A stretch of 64,000 nt of DNA from AWTP1-13 sp963797005 (GCA_963797005.1 CAWCOF010000003.1:1-64000); one strand, 5' to 3'. Shown: positions 36,879 through 45,946, counted from the stretch's first letter. A program made the numbers and translations. The notes: generated by a model from the sequence alone, not told the origin.

Positions 36879-37514
36879 ATGATCTACGAGCTTAGAACCT
36901 ACACCGTAAGGCAGGGGACCGTGCAGGACGTGGCCAACAACGCCGCTACCGTCTCGCGCAGCATTCGCGGCGACAACTACGGCAAGCTCGAGGGCTACTG
37001 GGTTACCGACATCGGGCCGCTCAACCAGGTCATGCATCTGTGGAGCTACACCGATCTCAACGAGCGCGCTCGTCTGAGAGCCGAGCTTTCCAAGAACCCG
37101 CGCTGGACCAACGAGTACCTGCCGCTGACGCGTCCCCATCTCCTGCGCCAGGAGGTCCGGTTGATGAGCGCGATCAAGGGCCCCGTGGCACCGGCTTCGA
37201 CCGGCAACGTCTATGAGTTTCGCAACTACCGCGCCCAGCCCGGCGCGGCTCGGAAGTGGGTCGAGGCCTTCGCCAAGGCGCTCGAGGTGCGCGAAAAGTA
37301 TTCCAAGATCGTCGGTCTATGGCTCACGGAGGCGCCGCAGCCCAACGAGGTCTGCCACATCTGGGCCTATGCAGACCTCAATGCGCGCGCGGCGGCACGC
37401 GGTGCCGCGATGAAAGACCCGGGTTGGCAGGAGTTCCTGAAGGTCGGCGCCGGCCTGCTCGAGGAGTTGCATTCGACGATCATGCTGCCGGCGGCGCATT
37501 CACCACTCAAGTAG
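36879..37514 (+). CDS. NIPSNAP family protein
   Basis: The gene encodes 211 residues made of two similar ferredoxin-like (dimeric alpha/beta barrel) halves: I-Y-E-L-R-T-Y-T-V-R-Q-G at the start and V-Y-E-F-R-N-Y-R-A-Q-P-G near 108. Each is followed by a G-x-W-x-T / G-L-W-L-T-E strand and a H-L-W-S-Y / H-I-W-A-Y motif. This is the classic NIPSNAP layout. Bacterial members are of unknown function. GGAGGAG lies just upstream of ATG 36879. Confidence 0.92.
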   Translation: MIYELRTYTVRQGTVQDVANNAATVSRSIRGDNYGKLEGYWVTDIGPLNQVMHLWSYTDLNERARLRAELSKNPRWTNEYLPLTRPHLLRQEVRLMSAIKGPVAPASTGNVYEFRNYRAQPGAARKWVEAFAKALEVREKYSKIVGLWLTEAPQPNEVCHIWAYADLNARAAARGAAMKDPGWQEFLKVGAGLLEELHSTIMLPAAHSPLK

Positions 37515-37542
37515 GCGGTCGCCGTATCGACGCAAATGCACT

Positions 37543-37568
37543 GGGCTGCGGTCTTTCGACCGCAGCCC
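37543..37568. terminator. Hairpin between convergent NIPSNAP and HU genes
   Basis: GGGCTGCGGTC pairs perfectly with GACCGCAGCCC around TTTC. There is no T run, but its place between convergent genes suggests a bidirectional transcript end or RNA-stabilising hairpin. Confidence 0.6.
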
Positions 37569-37602
37569 GGTGATTGTCTGATCAGTGCTTGCTGCGCGCC
37601 CG

Positions 37603-37911
37603 TCAGATTGCCTCTTTGAGGTCCTTGGCGGCGCGGAAAGCAATCTTCTTGCTTGCCTTGATCTTGATGGCTTCGCCGGTCGCGGGGTTGCGGCCCATGC
37701 GCGCGGCGCGCTTGCGCACCTGCAGAATGCCGAGGCCGCCGATGCGGATGCGCGCGCCGCGCTTGAGGTGCTTGGTGACTGTCGAAACCATGTCCTCGAG
37801 CATGGACACGACCTGCTTCTTCGGCAGCTCGTGCGTATCGGACAGCGTCTCGGCGAGATGCTTCAGCGTGACGGTCTCGACCTTGGGCGCGGAGGAGGTG
37901 GTGCTGGCCAT
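37603..37911 (-). CDS. HU/IHF-family DNA-binding protein
   Basis: The gene encodes 102 residues. It has the HU-type helical start (L-K-H-L-A-E-T-L-S-D-T-H-E-L-P-K-K) and G-x-R-I-R-I-G-G-L-G-I-L-Q-V-R, then the DNA-binding arm region R-A-A-R-M-G-R-N-P-A-T-G-E-A-I-K-I and K-K-I-A-F-R-A-A-K-D-L-K. The R-N-P-x-T-G is diagnostic for the arm tip. The first 17 residues are an extra Ser/Thr-rich tail compared with standard HU. Start ATG 37911 is chosen over an upstream frame extension. It bends DNA without sequence specificity. Confidence 0.93.
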   Translation of the reverse strand: MASTTSSAPKVETVTLKHLAETLSDTHELPKKQVVSMLEDMVSTVTKHLKRGARIRIGGLGILQVRKRAARMGRNPATGEAIKIKASKKIAFRAAKDLKEAI

Positions 37912-38178
37912 GGGGGGTCCCTCTCGTGGATCATTGAAAAGGCGAGTTACATACGCGAAAACGCAAGAATACAAGCCTTTTCGGGCCAAACGCACAACTC
38001 AAATGTGGGTTGGGTGCGCGCCAGCGCCGCATGGCCGGGATGGCGGCTTGGCGTCTCGGCCACCCCTCTCGTCCTGCCACTGAGCGCTGCCTGGAAAGGA
38101 CGCGGCGGCCTATGGCTGGCGCGAGAACCCCTTGGAGAGATAGAGTATATCGAAGCTGAGTTTGTTCAGGAAAAACCT

Positions 38179-38607
38179 ATGACGACCAAGGGCCACTGCC
38201 AGTGCCGGGCGATCGAGTACGAGTTCGACGGTGCCCCGAAGTGGGTGATGCACTGCCATTGCGAGAGCTGCCGACGGGCGGTGTCCTCACCCGTGGCGAC
38301 CTATGTCGGCGTGCGGCTGGAGCAGTTCCACTATCTCAAGGGTGAGCCTTCCATCTACGAATCCTCGCCGGGCGTTAAGCGCTACTTCTGCGCCACCTGC
38401 GGCTCGCCGATCGCCTACGCTGGATCCCGCTGGCCGGGTGAGGTGCACCTCTTCCACGGCACGTTGGCCGACCCGACGCAGTGGGCTCCGACGGGGCACG
38501 CCAATGTCGCCGAGCAGCTCTCGTGGTTCGAGGTGAGCGATCATTTGCCGCGCTACGCCGCGAACGCCGGGAAGGGCGCCAAGCCCGTGCGCAGCGGTCC
38601 GCGGTGA
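38179..38607 (+). CDS. GFA-family (CENP-V/glutathione-dependent formaldehyde-activating-like) protein
   Basis: The gene encodes 142 residues. The Zn-binding cysteine pattern of the GFA fold is complete: G-H-C-Q-C-R-A-I, M-H-C-H-C-E-S-C-R-R, and F-C-A-T-C-G-S-P-I. Family members include formaldehyde-activating enzymes but most have unknown substrates, so the name should not be read as an activity. ATG 38179 follows AGGAAAAACCT. It lies 83 bp upstream of kdsA. Confidence 0.9.
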   Translation: MTTKGHCQCRAIEYEFDGAPKWVMHCHCESCRRAVSSPVATYVGVRLEQFHYLKGEPSIYESSPGVKRYFCATCGSPIAYAGSRWPGEVHLFHGTLADPTQWAPTGHANVAEQLSWFEVSDHLPRYAANAGKGAKPVRSGPR

Positions 38608-38689
38608 GCGCGCTTGCCGCAACCGGATCGGCTGTTGATCCCGCGCAAGCGGGGCCGCCACAAGGCAGAACGTGCGCTACAATGCCAGC

Positions 38690-39541
38690 ATGAACCTGCG
38701 ATCAGACAAACCCAACCGCGCGGTCACCGTCGGCGGCGTGACGTTTGCCAACGATCGCCCGCTGGCGCTGTTTGCCGGACCCTGCCAGATGGAGAGCCGC
38801 GCGCATGCCCTCGAGATGGCGACGGCGCTGAAGGAGATCGCCGGCCGGCTCGGCATCGGGCTCGTCTACAAGACGTCGTTCGACAAGGCCAACCGCACCT
38901 CGCTGACGGCTGAGCGCGGCATCGGCCTCGATGGTGCGCTGCCGATATTGGCCGAGATCCGCGACAGCCTCGGGCTGCCCGTCGTCACCGACGTGCACGA
39001 GGCGGGGCAGTGCGCGCGCGTAGCGGAGGCCGTCGACGTGCTGCAGATCCCGGCGTTCCTCTGCCGGCAGACCGACCTGCTGGTGGCGGCGGCGAAGACG
39101 GGGCGCGCGGTCAAGGTGAAAAAGGGCCAGTTCCTTGCACCGTGGGACATGAAGAACGTCGTCGCCAAGATCACGGAGAGCGGCAACCCGAACGTGCTGG
39201 TGACCGAGCGCGGCGCCTCCTTCGGCTACAACACGCTGGTCGTCGACATGCGCTCGCTGCCGATCATGGCCCGCATCGGCTGCCCGGTGATCTTCGATGC
39301 CACGCACGCCGTGCAGCAGCCGGGCGGGCAGGGCACGGCCTCGGGCGGCGACCGTGCGTTCGTGCCGGTGCTGGCGCGGGCGGCCGTGGCGGTGGGCGTG
39401 GCCGGCGTTTTCATCGAGACGCACCAGGACCCGGACAACGCGCCCTCCGACGGACCCAACATGGTGCCGCTCAAGGAGCTCGAGGGGCTGCTGCGCGAGC
39501 TGATGGCGATCGATCGGGTCGTGAAGGGGCACGCATCGTAG
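38690..39541 (+). CDS. kdsA: 3-deoxy-8-phosphooctulonate synthase
   Basis: This enzyme condenses phosphoenolpyruvate with arabinose 5-phosphate to KDO 8-phosphate for the lipopolysaccharide core, in the cytoplasm. It has 283 residues, with F-A-G-P-C-Q-M-E-S-R, Y-K-T-S-F-D-K-A-N-R-T-S, T-D-V-H-E, I-P-A-F-L-C-R-Q-T-D-L-L, F-D-A-T-H-A-V-Q-Q-P-G, and H-Q-D-P-D-N-A-P-S-D-G-P-N-M. The Cys in A-G-P-C and the H/E/D set suggest the metal-dependent class. ATG 38690 is preferred to GTG 38672. eno, a frequent neighbour, is not here. Confidence 0.95.
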   Translation: MNLRSDKPNRAVTVGGVTFANDRPLALFAGPCQMESRAHALEMATALKEIAGRLGIGLVYKTSFDKANRTSLTAERGIGLDGALPILAEIRDSLGLPVVTDVHEAGQCARVAEAVDVLQIPAFLCRQTDLLVAAAKTGRAVKVKKGQFLAPWDMKNVVAKITESGNPNVLVTERGASFGYNTLVVDMRSLPIMARIGCPVIFDATHAVQQPGGQGTASGGDRAFVPVLARAAVAVGVAGVFIETHQDPDNAPSDGPNMVPLKELEGLLRELMAIDRVVKGHAS

Positions 39542-39704
39542 GGTCCGATCTGCCTCGATGAGGCAGCGCTGTCCACCAAAGGTCGGTTGCCCGGTCGGTC
39601 CTGTGCATAGCGCGCCGATGTGGAGGGCGTGGCGGGTAGACGCGCCAGGTCCGCACGGCTAATGCTGCGCGCGGGGGAATTGCGCCAGCAAGGCGGGGGC
39701 AGCC

Positions 39705-41723
39705 ATGGCAAATCCGGCGGTGAGAATGAGCGAGGAGCAGGCCGTAGCGCACAAGGACATGGCAAACGCCATCCGGGCGCTGGCCATGGACGCCGTGGAG
39801 AAGGCCAAGTCCGGCCATCCGGGCATGCCGATGGGCATGGCCGACGTGGCGACCGTCCTGTTCACGCGCTTCCTCAAGTTTGATGCATCTGCGCCGGACT
39901 GGCCCGACCGCGACCGGTTCGTGCTCTCCGCCGGCCACGGCTCGATGCTGCTCTACGCGCTGCTGCACCTCACCGGCTATCCGGGCATGACGATGGAGGA
40001 GCTCGCCAGCTTCCGGCAGCTCGGCTCCAAGACGGCGGGACATCCGGAGTATGGCCACGCGCCCGGGATCGAGACGACCACGGGCCCGCTCGGACAGGGC
40101 CTCGCCAACGCCGTCGGCATGGCGCTGGCCGAGCGCCTGCTCAATGCGCGGCTAGGCGACGCCGTCGTCGACCACCACACCTATGTGATTGCCGGCGACG
40201 GCTGCCTGATGGAAGGCATCAGTCACGAGGCCATTTCGCTTGCCGGCCACCTCAAGCTCAACAAGCTGATCGTGCTCTACGACGACAACCAGATCTCGAT
40301 CGATGGACCGACCGCGCTGGCCGTCTCCGACGACCAGATCGCGCGGTTCCGCGCTTCGGGCTGGAACGCGGTCTGGATCGATGGCCACGATCCCGGTGCT
40401 ATCGCCATTGCCATCGAGGGCGCGCGGAGCTCCGACCGGCCGACGCTGATCGCCTGCAAGACGGTCATCGGTTACGGCGCTCCGTCGAAGCAAGGCAAGG
40501 CCTCGACCCATGGCGAGCCGCTCGGCGCCGACGAGATCAAGGGCGCGCGGGAGAAGCTCGGCTGGGTACATGCGCCCTTCGAGGTGCCGTCATCGGTGCT
40601 CGCCGCCTGGCGCACGGCGGGGGCGAGAGGGGCGGCGCAACGCCAAGTCTGGGAGCAGCGCGCGGCCAAGCTCGACCCGGCCAAGCGGGCGGCGCTCGGC
40701 GATCCCCTCGATGGCGGCGCGATGGAGGCCGTCGCGAACGCCGTCGCCGAGATCAAGGGAGAATTCGTGGCGTCGCCGCCGAAGATCGCGACGCGCGTCG
40801 CCTCGCAGAAGGTGCTGGAGAAGCTGGTGCCGGCGGTTCCGTGCCTCATTGGCGGTTCGGCGGACCTGACGGGCTCCAACGGCACGCGCACCAAGCATCA
40901 TGCCGCCATCGCCGCGGGCAGCTTCGGCGGCAACTACATCCACTATGGCGTGCGCGAGCATGCCATGGCAGCAGCCATGAACGGCATGGCGCTGCATGGC
41001 GGTGTCGTGCCCTACGGCGGGACGTTCCTTGTTTTCACCGACTACTGCCGGCCCGCGATCCGGCTCTCGGCGCTGATGGGACAGCGGGTGATCTATGTGA
41101 TGACCCACGACTCGATCGGGCTCGGCGAGGACGGACCGACCCACCAGCCGGTCGAGCACTTGGCGAGCCTGCGGACCATTCCGAACCTCAATGTGTTCCG
41201 GCCGGCTGACCCGGTCGAGGTGGCGGAGTGCTGGGAGCTGGCGCTCAAGTCCAAGGGCACGCCGTCGATCCTTGCTCTGACCCGGCAGGCGGTGCCGGCG
41301 CTGAGAACAGGGAGGGATGCGGAGAACCACTCGGCCAAGGGTGCCTATGTCCTGGCGGAGGCGGTAGGAGGAAAACGCGATGTGACCCTGCTCGCCACCG
41401 GCTCGGAAGTCGGGGTCGCCATGGAGGCGCGGGAGCTTCTAGGTTCGAACGGAGTTACGGCCGCCGTCGTCTCGATGCCTTGCTGGGAGCTGTTCGCCGC
41501 CCAACCGGCTGCTTATCGCGCAAGCGTTCTGGGCAGTGCGCCTCGCGTCGGGATCGAGGCGGCCGTTGCGTTTGGCTGGGAGCGCTGGCTCGGCGACCAT
41601 GGGGCCTTCATCGGCATGCAAGGCTTCGGCGCCTCGGCGCCGGCCGTCAAACTCTTTGAGCACTTCGGCATTACGCCCGCCAAGGTTGCCGACGCGGCCC
41701 GCAAGCTGGTAGCGTCCGCGTAG
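39705..41723 (+). CDS. tkt: Transketolase
   Basis: The gene encodes 672 residues in one frame. This ThDP enzyme moves two-carbon units in the pentose phosphate pathway or Calvin cycle. Landmarks are K-S-G-H-P-G-M-P-M-G-M-A-D, G-H-G-S-M-L-L-Y, T-G-P-L-G-Q-G, the ThDP/Mg motif G-D-G-C-L-M-E-G-I-S-H-E-A, Y-D-D-N-Q-I-S-I-D-G, G-S-A-D-L-T-G-S-N, G-V-R-E-H-A-M-A-A-A-M-N-G and D-S-I-G-L-G-E-D-G-P-T-H-Q-P. A purine-rich GGCGGGGGCAG precedes ATG 39705. pgk follows 127 bp later. Confidence 0.97.
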   Translation: MANPAVRMSEEQAVAHKDMANAIRALAMDAVEKAKSGHPGMPMGMADVATVLFTRFLKFDASAPDWPDRDRFVLSAGHGSMLLYALLHLTGYPGMTMEELASFRQLGSKTAGHPEYGHAPGIETTTGPLGQGLANAVGMALAERLLNARLGDAVVDHHTYVIAGDGCLMEGISHEAISLAGHLKLNKLIVLYDDNQISIDGPTALAVSDDQIARFRASGWNAVWIDGHDPGAIAIAIEGARSSDRPTLIACKTVIGYGAPSKQGKASTHGEPLGADEIKGAREKLGWVHAPFEVPSSVLAAWRTAGARGAAQRQVWEQRAAKLDPAKRAALGDPLDGGAMEAVANAVAEIKGEFVASPPKIATRVASQKVLEKLVPAVPCLIGGSADLTGSNGTRTKHHAAIAAGSFGGNYIHYGVREHAMAAAMNGMALHGGVVPYGGTFLVFTDYCRPAIRLSALMGQRVIYVMTHDSIGLGEDGPTHQPVEHLASLRTIPNLNVFRPADPVEVAECWELALKSKGTPSILALTRQAVPALRTGRDAENHSAKGAYVLAEAVGGKRDVTLLATGSEVGVAMEARELLGSNGVTAAVVSMPCWELFAAQPAAYRASVLGSAPRVGIEAAVAFGWERWLGDHGAFIGMQGFGASAPAVKLFEHFGITPAKVADAARKLVASA

Positions 41724-41850
41724 TGCTGTAGCGCTCGGCATGCGCTTGCGCGGAGAGCCAACAACCGCAGCGAAATACCACACCGCGAGATGTTGGTGCC
41801 GGTTCCGGTCGCGCCTGTCGCTGTGGGATTAGAAATCTACGGATTGATTG

Positions 41851-43059
41851 ATGAACCTCGGCAAGCTCGAGACCACGGCGGGCCTGGACCTTCAGGGGAA
41901 GCGCGTGCTCGTGCGCGCCGACCTCAACGTGCCGATGAAGGACGGCAAGGTCGCGGACGCGACGCGGCTGGAGCGGCTGGTGCCCGGATTGCAGGACCTG
42001 GCGCGGCGCGGCGCGCGCATCGTTGTCATCTCGCACTTCGGACGGCCAAAGGGTAAGGCGGATCCCCAGTTCAGCCTCGAGCCGGTGGCCGACAAGCTGG
42101 GAGAGATCCTGGGCCGGGCAATCGTGTTCGCCGCGGACTGCGTGGGCGCGCCGGCGGAGCAGGCGGTCGCTGCGCTGCAGCCGGGCGCGGTCGCGGTGCT
42201 CGAGAACCTGCGCTTTCATGCGGGCGAGGAGAAGAACGATGCCGCCTTCGCCCGGCAGCTCGCCCAGCTGGCGGATATCTTCGTGAGCGATGCCTTCTCT
42301 ACGGCGCATCGCGCCCATGCCTCGACCGATGCCATAACGCGCCTATTGCCCTCCTATGCCGGACCGCTGCTGATGGAGGAGGTCGAGGCGCTGAGGCGGG
42401 TGCTCGACAGCCCCGAGCGTCCCACCGCCGCCGTGATCGGCGGGGCGAAGGTTTCGACCAAGATCGAGCTGCTCAACAATCTCGTCGGCAAGGTCGATCG
42501 GTTGATCATCGGCGGGGCCATGGCCAACACGTTCCTGCTTGCCGAGGGTGTCAACGTCGGCAAGTCCCTGGCCGAGCCTGACTTCGCCAAGACGGCGCTC
42601 GAGATCATGCATGCCGCCAAGCTGCGCCACTGCGAGGTTGTGCTGCCGCACGACGTGGTCGTGGCGGCCAAGCTCGAGGCCGGTGCCAAGGCGGATACCG
42701 TTGGGACCCTGGACGTGCCGGCCGACCGCATGATCCTCGACGTTGGACCGAAGACGGTGGGGCACTACAGCGACGTGATCGGCCGATGCAAGACGCTCGT
42801 CTGGAATGGCCCCCTCGGCGCGTTCGAGATTGCGCCGTTCGGCGAAGGCACGTTCGGCCTGGCGCGAGAGGTGGCACGGCTGACGACGGGCGGTAAGCTC
42901 GTATCGGTGGCGGGCGGCGGTGACACGGTTGCCGCGCTGAACGCGGCCGGCGTCACGGACCGGTTGACGTATGTCTCGACGGCGGGCGGCGCCTTCCTCG
43001 AATGGCTGGAGGGCCGCACGCTTCCCGGCATCGCCGCGCTTACCCGGGCTGCTGGATGA
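41851..43059 (+). CDS. pgk: Phosphoglycerate kinase
   Basis: The gene encodes 402 residues. It catalyses ATP-linked exchange between 1,3-bisphosphoglycerate and 3-phosphoglycerate. The N-domain has V-R-A-D-L-N-V-P-M and S-H-F-G-R-P-K-G, with L-E-N-L-R-F-H. The C-domain has I-G-G-A-K-V-S-T-K, I-I-G-G-A-M-A-N-T-F and V-A-G-G-G-D-T-V-A-A-L. Only about 127 bp separate it from tkt, and the glyceraldehyde-3-phosphate dehydrogenase gene that often sits between them is missing from this window. Confidence 0.97.
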   Translation: MNLGKLETTAGLDLQGKRVLVRADLNVPMKDGKVADATRLERLVPGLQDLARRGARIVVISHFGRPKGKADPQFSLEPVADKLGEILGRAIVFAADCVGAPAEQAVAALQPGAVAVLENLRFHAGEEKNDAAFARQLAQLADIFVSDAFSTAHRAHASTDAITRLLPSYAGPLLMEEVEALRRVLDSPERPTAAVIGGAKVSTKIELLNNLVGKVDRLIIGGAMANTFLLAEGVNVGKSLAEPDFAKTALEIMHAAKLRHCEVVLPHDVVVAAKLEAGAKADTVGTLDVPADRMILDVGPKTVGHYSDVIGRCKTLVWNGPLGAFEIAPFGEGTFGLAREVARLTTGGKLVSVAGGGDTVAALNAAGVTDRLTYVSTAGGAFLEWLEGRTLPGIAALTRAAG

Positions 43060-43295
43060 TCGCCCGAAACCTGGATGCGACCGATGGGCCCCTCACCGCT
43101 GCGCCATTGACACTGGCAGGCGGTGGCCGCACCTATTCCTTGCGAGAGAAAAGCGGAGCCCCGAGATCGACTTCCCCGGCCAGATCCGTAACGCCTGCGC
43201 GAGATGCGGCGGGAAGCGCCTATCCGGGAGCTTGCCGCCCGACAATTTCGAGGGCTGTGCGGCGGGCCGCCGAGGTCATGCGCGCCAGCGGCTAA
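43056..43295 (+). CDS. Possible small ORF overlapping pgk stop, 79 residues
   Basis: An ATG at 43056 overlaps the pgk stop (ATGA), the usual layout for translational coupling. The product is basic, rich in Ala, Arg and Ser, with no motif I know, and its codon pattern is not strongly coding. It may be chance. Confidence 0.25.
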   Translation: MIARNLDATDGPLTAAPLTLAGGGRTYSLREKSGAPRSTSPARSVTPARDAAGSAYPGACRPTISRAVRRAAEVMRASG

Positions 43296-43323
43296 GGACG
43301 GTGTCACTTCGGCAAGCGAAGGC

Positions 43324-44124
43324 ATGCTGACCCAGGTCTACATCCATCTCGGCGTGGCGCTGGCGGGTCTCGTCAGCTTCCTGTCGCCGTGCGTTCTGCC
43401 GCTGGTGCCGCCTTACCTGAGCTACCTGGGCGGCACCACCATCGAGCAGATGACGAGTGAGAACCGCATCGATCCGCACCTGTGGCGGCGGGTCGTGCTG
43501 GCATCTGTCTTCTTCGTGCTGGGCTTCACGACCGTGTTCGTCGGGCTTGGCGCCGGCGCTTCCGTGCTGGGGCAGTGGATCCAGGTGCACAAGGCCACGC
43601 TGTCCTTCATTGCCGGCCTCATCATCATCGGGTTCGGACTGCACTTCCTGGGGCTCCTGCGCATCGATCTGCTCTACCGGCAGGCTCGCTTCCATTCCCA
43701 CACGCAAGGCGCCAGCCTGGCGGGTGCTTTCATCATGGGGCTCGCCTTCGCCTTCGGCTGGACGCCGTGCATCGGGCCGGTGCTGGCCACCGTGCTGACG
43801 CTCGCCGCCAACGAGGCGAGCCTCGGCGCCGGCGTGCGCCTGCTGCTCGTCTACTCCCTGGGGCTCGGCATTCCCTTCATCCTGGCCGCCATGGCCATCG
43901 GCCCGTTCGTCGCATTTCTGCAGCGCTTCCGCCGGCATCTGGGCCGTGTGGAGATGGCAATGGGGGTGCTGCTGATCGTTGCCGGCCTGCTCATCCTGAC
44001 AGGGTCGCTCAATTGGTTTGGACAGTGGCTGATCGATAACGTGCCGGTGCTGTCCACCATCGAGGAGATCTTCACGCCGAAGGGATTGCAGACCGACATT
44101 CTGAACGAAGGGGCCGGGCGGTGA
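43324..44124 (+). CDS. ccdA: Cytochrome c biogenesis protein CcdA-type
   Basis: The gene encodes 266 residues with six membrane helices. CcdA passes electrons from cytoplasmic thioredoxin across the inner membrane to periplasmic thiol carriers for cytochrome c maturation. The two key cysteines are in F-L-S-P-C-V-L-P-L-V-P-P-Y (helix 1) and F-G-W-T-P-C-I-G-P (helix 4), each next to the conserved prolines. ATG 43324 starts the first helix. The stop overlaps the GTG of thiD (GTGA), so they are co-translated. Confidence 0.93.
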   Translation: MLTQVYIHLGVALAGLVSFLSPCVLPLVPPYLSYLGGTTIEQMTSENRIDPHLWRRVVLASVFFVLGFTTVFVGLGAGASVLGQWIQVHKATLSFIAGLIIIGFGLHFLGLLRIDLLYRQARFHSHTQGASLAGAFIMGLAFAFGWTPCIGPVLATVLTLAANEASLGAGVRLLLVYSLGLGIPFILAAMAIGPFVAFLQRFRRHLGRVEMAMGVLLIVAGLLILTGSLNWFGQWLIDNVPVLSTIEEIFTPKGLQTDILNEGAGR

Positions 44125-44960
44125 GCGGCGGGAGCCACGCGGGCCAGCCGGCAATCGCGCTCACCATTGCCGGGTCGGACAGCTCGGGCGGTGCCGGCAT
44201 CCAGGCCGATCTCAAGACGTTCACGGCGTTCGGCGTCTATGGCGCGGCGGTGATCACGGCGCTGACCGCGCAGAACACGCGAGGCGTGACGGCTGTGGAG
44301 CCGGTGGCGGCATCGTTCGTGTTCAAGCAGATAGAAGCAGTGCTGAGCGATCTCGCCATCGGTGCGGTCAAGACGGGCATGCTGGCCAACGCCGAGATCG
44401 TCGAAGCGGTCGCCCGGATGTTGCGCGCTGCTCCTTCACGTCCGCTGGTGGTCGATCCCGTCATGGTGGCGACGAGCGGCGACGTGCTCCTGGCGCCCGA
44501 AGCGGTCGAAGCCGTCAAGCGCGAGCTGATCCCGCTTGCTGCCGTCATCACGCCCAACCTGGCGGAAGCAGCCTGGCTGCTGGGCGCCAAGCTGGCCGCG
44601 AGCGAGAGCGAAGCCGTGGCGCAGGGGGAGGCACTTCTGGCGCTGGGGTGCAAGGCGGTGCTCGTCAAGGGCGGGCACGGCGGTGGGAAGAGCGCCGTCG
44701 ATATCCTCTGCGACGGCGTCGGCGTCGAGCGCTTCGAGCTTCCGCGGGTCGACACGCCCCACACCCACGGCACCGGTTGCACCCTGTCGGCGGCGATTGC
44801 GGCATTGATGGCCCAGGGCACGGACCTGAGAGAGGCTGTGGGACGCGCAAAGACGTTCGTTTGGGAAGCGCTTACGCACGGGCGCACGCTGCGGATCGGA
44901 AAAGGACGAGGCCCGGTCGACCACCTCTTCGCCATCCGCCGCGGTCCGCCACCAGCCTGA
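44121..44960 (+). CDS. thiD: Hydroxymethylpyrimidine (phosphate) kinase
   Basis: The gene encodes 279 residues from a GTG start. It phosphorylates HMP and HMP-phosphate in thiamine synthesis. The ribokinase-like fold shows T-I-A-G-S-D-S-S-G-G-A-G-I-Q-A-D, A-V-K-T-G-M-L, V-V-D-P-V-M-V-A-T-S-G, and the anion-hole motif H-G-T-G-C-T-L-S. A neighbouring ccdA overlaps its start. No other thiamine gene or TPP riboswitch is seen here. Confidence 0.94.
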   Translation: MSGGSHAGQPAIALTIAGSDSSGGAGIQADLKTFTAFGVYGAAVITALTAQNTRGVTAVEPVAASFVFKQIEAVLSDLAIGAVKTGMLANAEIVEAVARMLRAAPSRPLVVDPVMVATSGDVLLAPEAVEAVKRELIPLAAVITPNLAEAAWLLGAKLAASESEAVAQGEALLALGCKAVLVKGGHGGGKSAVDILCDGVGVERFELPRVDTPHTHGTGCTLSAAIAALMAQGTDLREAVGRAKTFVWEALTHGRTLRIGKGRGPVDHLFAIRRGPPPA

Positions 44961-45036
44961 CGCGATCGGCGGATAGACCCAAGGTCGTCGCGGGCGCCGA
45001 ACCGGCCCGTGGCAGAGATCCTGATCGGTGCTCTCC

Positions 45037-45504
45037 ATGAAAATGATCGCGGCGGCGAGTTGCCTTGTCTTGTGTACGGTTGCGTGGCCGGCCGGAGCGG
45101 GCCCGCTCGGCGAGATCGCCGGCTATTGGACGGGGGTGGGCTCCATCACGCTCTCCGGCGGCAACACTGAGCGGGTGAAATGCGTCGTGATCTACAAGGT
45201 CGACGACGGCGGCGGCGAGATCCGGCAAAGCATCCGCTGCGCCAGCGCGGACTACAAGATCGACGCCACGGCTGACTTGCGCGTAAGGGGCGAGCAGGTG
45301 ACCGGAAGCTGGGAGGAGAAGACCTATGCGGCGACCGGCGAGGTGAGCGGACGCTACACAGGGAGCGACTTTGTGCTGTCGATCCGGGGCGCCAGCTTCA
45401 CGGCCGCCATGAACGTCAGCCTCTCGGCGTGCAAGCAGTCGATCAGCATTGCGCCAAAAGGCCTCGACGTCAGCCTTGTATCGATCGGGCTTGGCAAGTG
45501 CTGA
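45037..45504 (+). CDS. Unrecognised secreted protein, 155 residues
   Basis: The signal peptide covers about residues 1-22 (ending W-P-A-G-A). The mature part starts G-E-I-A-G-Y-W-T-G-V-G-S-I-T-L and is rich in beta strands with E-R-V-K-C-V-V-I-Y-K and I-R-C-A-S-A-D-Y-K-I. Four Cys in the mature part could form two disulfides. The W-x-G-x-G-x-I-x-L start is seen in several periplasmic lipocalin-like families, but I do not assign one. ATG 45037 is preferred to GTG 45028. Confidence 0.75.
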   Translation: MKMIAAASCLVLCTVAWPAGAGPLGEIAGYWTGVGSITLSGGNTERVKCVVIYKVDDGGGEIRQSIRCASADYKIDATADLRVRGEQVTGSWEEKTYAATGEVSGRYTGSDFVLSIRGASFTAAMNVSLSACKQSISIAPKGLDVSLVSIGLGKC

Positions 45505-45838
45505 GCAGCCGAGCAGGCGCCGCGTGAGCTGCTGAAGGCGCCCTTTGCGTCGAGGACCGGCGGGGCGCCTCTCTTCATCGTCGGCAAGGCGGATGCGCGC
45601 ACGGCGGGAGGGCCGCAGCTGGATGTGGCGGGCAGGCCACGGTGCGGTCAGGATCAACCCGGCCCGAATTGATCGCGTCGGTGGAATTTGGGACAAAGTC
45701 TGCGGTGAGGGACGAGCCGCGGGACGAACCTTCGCGCGACGATGGGAGTGATCTCGTCATACCGCGTAAAGCGCGGCTCAGATGGGGGAGAGCAGGCCTC
45801 TCGTCGTCTGCGGACGAGGAGCCGAGCTCAGCAGAAAG
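45505..45838. other. 334-bp stretch ending in a strong terminator
   Basis: There is no convincing gene. The last 100 bases contain several short inverted pairs (CTCGTC/GACGAG, GAGCCGAGCTC) and end in the perfect terminator at 45839. That would suit a small RNA or a leader, but no named RNA family is recognised. Confidence 0.35.
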
Positions 45839-45867
45839 CCGGTCCGGTTCGTCCGGACCGGTTTTTT
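45839..45867 (+). terminator. Strong Rho-independent terminator
   Basis: CCGGTCCGG pairs perfectly with CCGGACCGG around TTCGT, followed by six T. It lies 79 bp before the next gene start and 334 bp after the previous stop. Confidence 0.92.
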
Positions 45868-45946
45868 CTTGTGTGCGCGCCATTGACAGGCCTCGCCGGC
45901 TGGCGCTTGTGAAGTGGCTGCAACGCCCCCCTCCCGGAGGTCTCCC

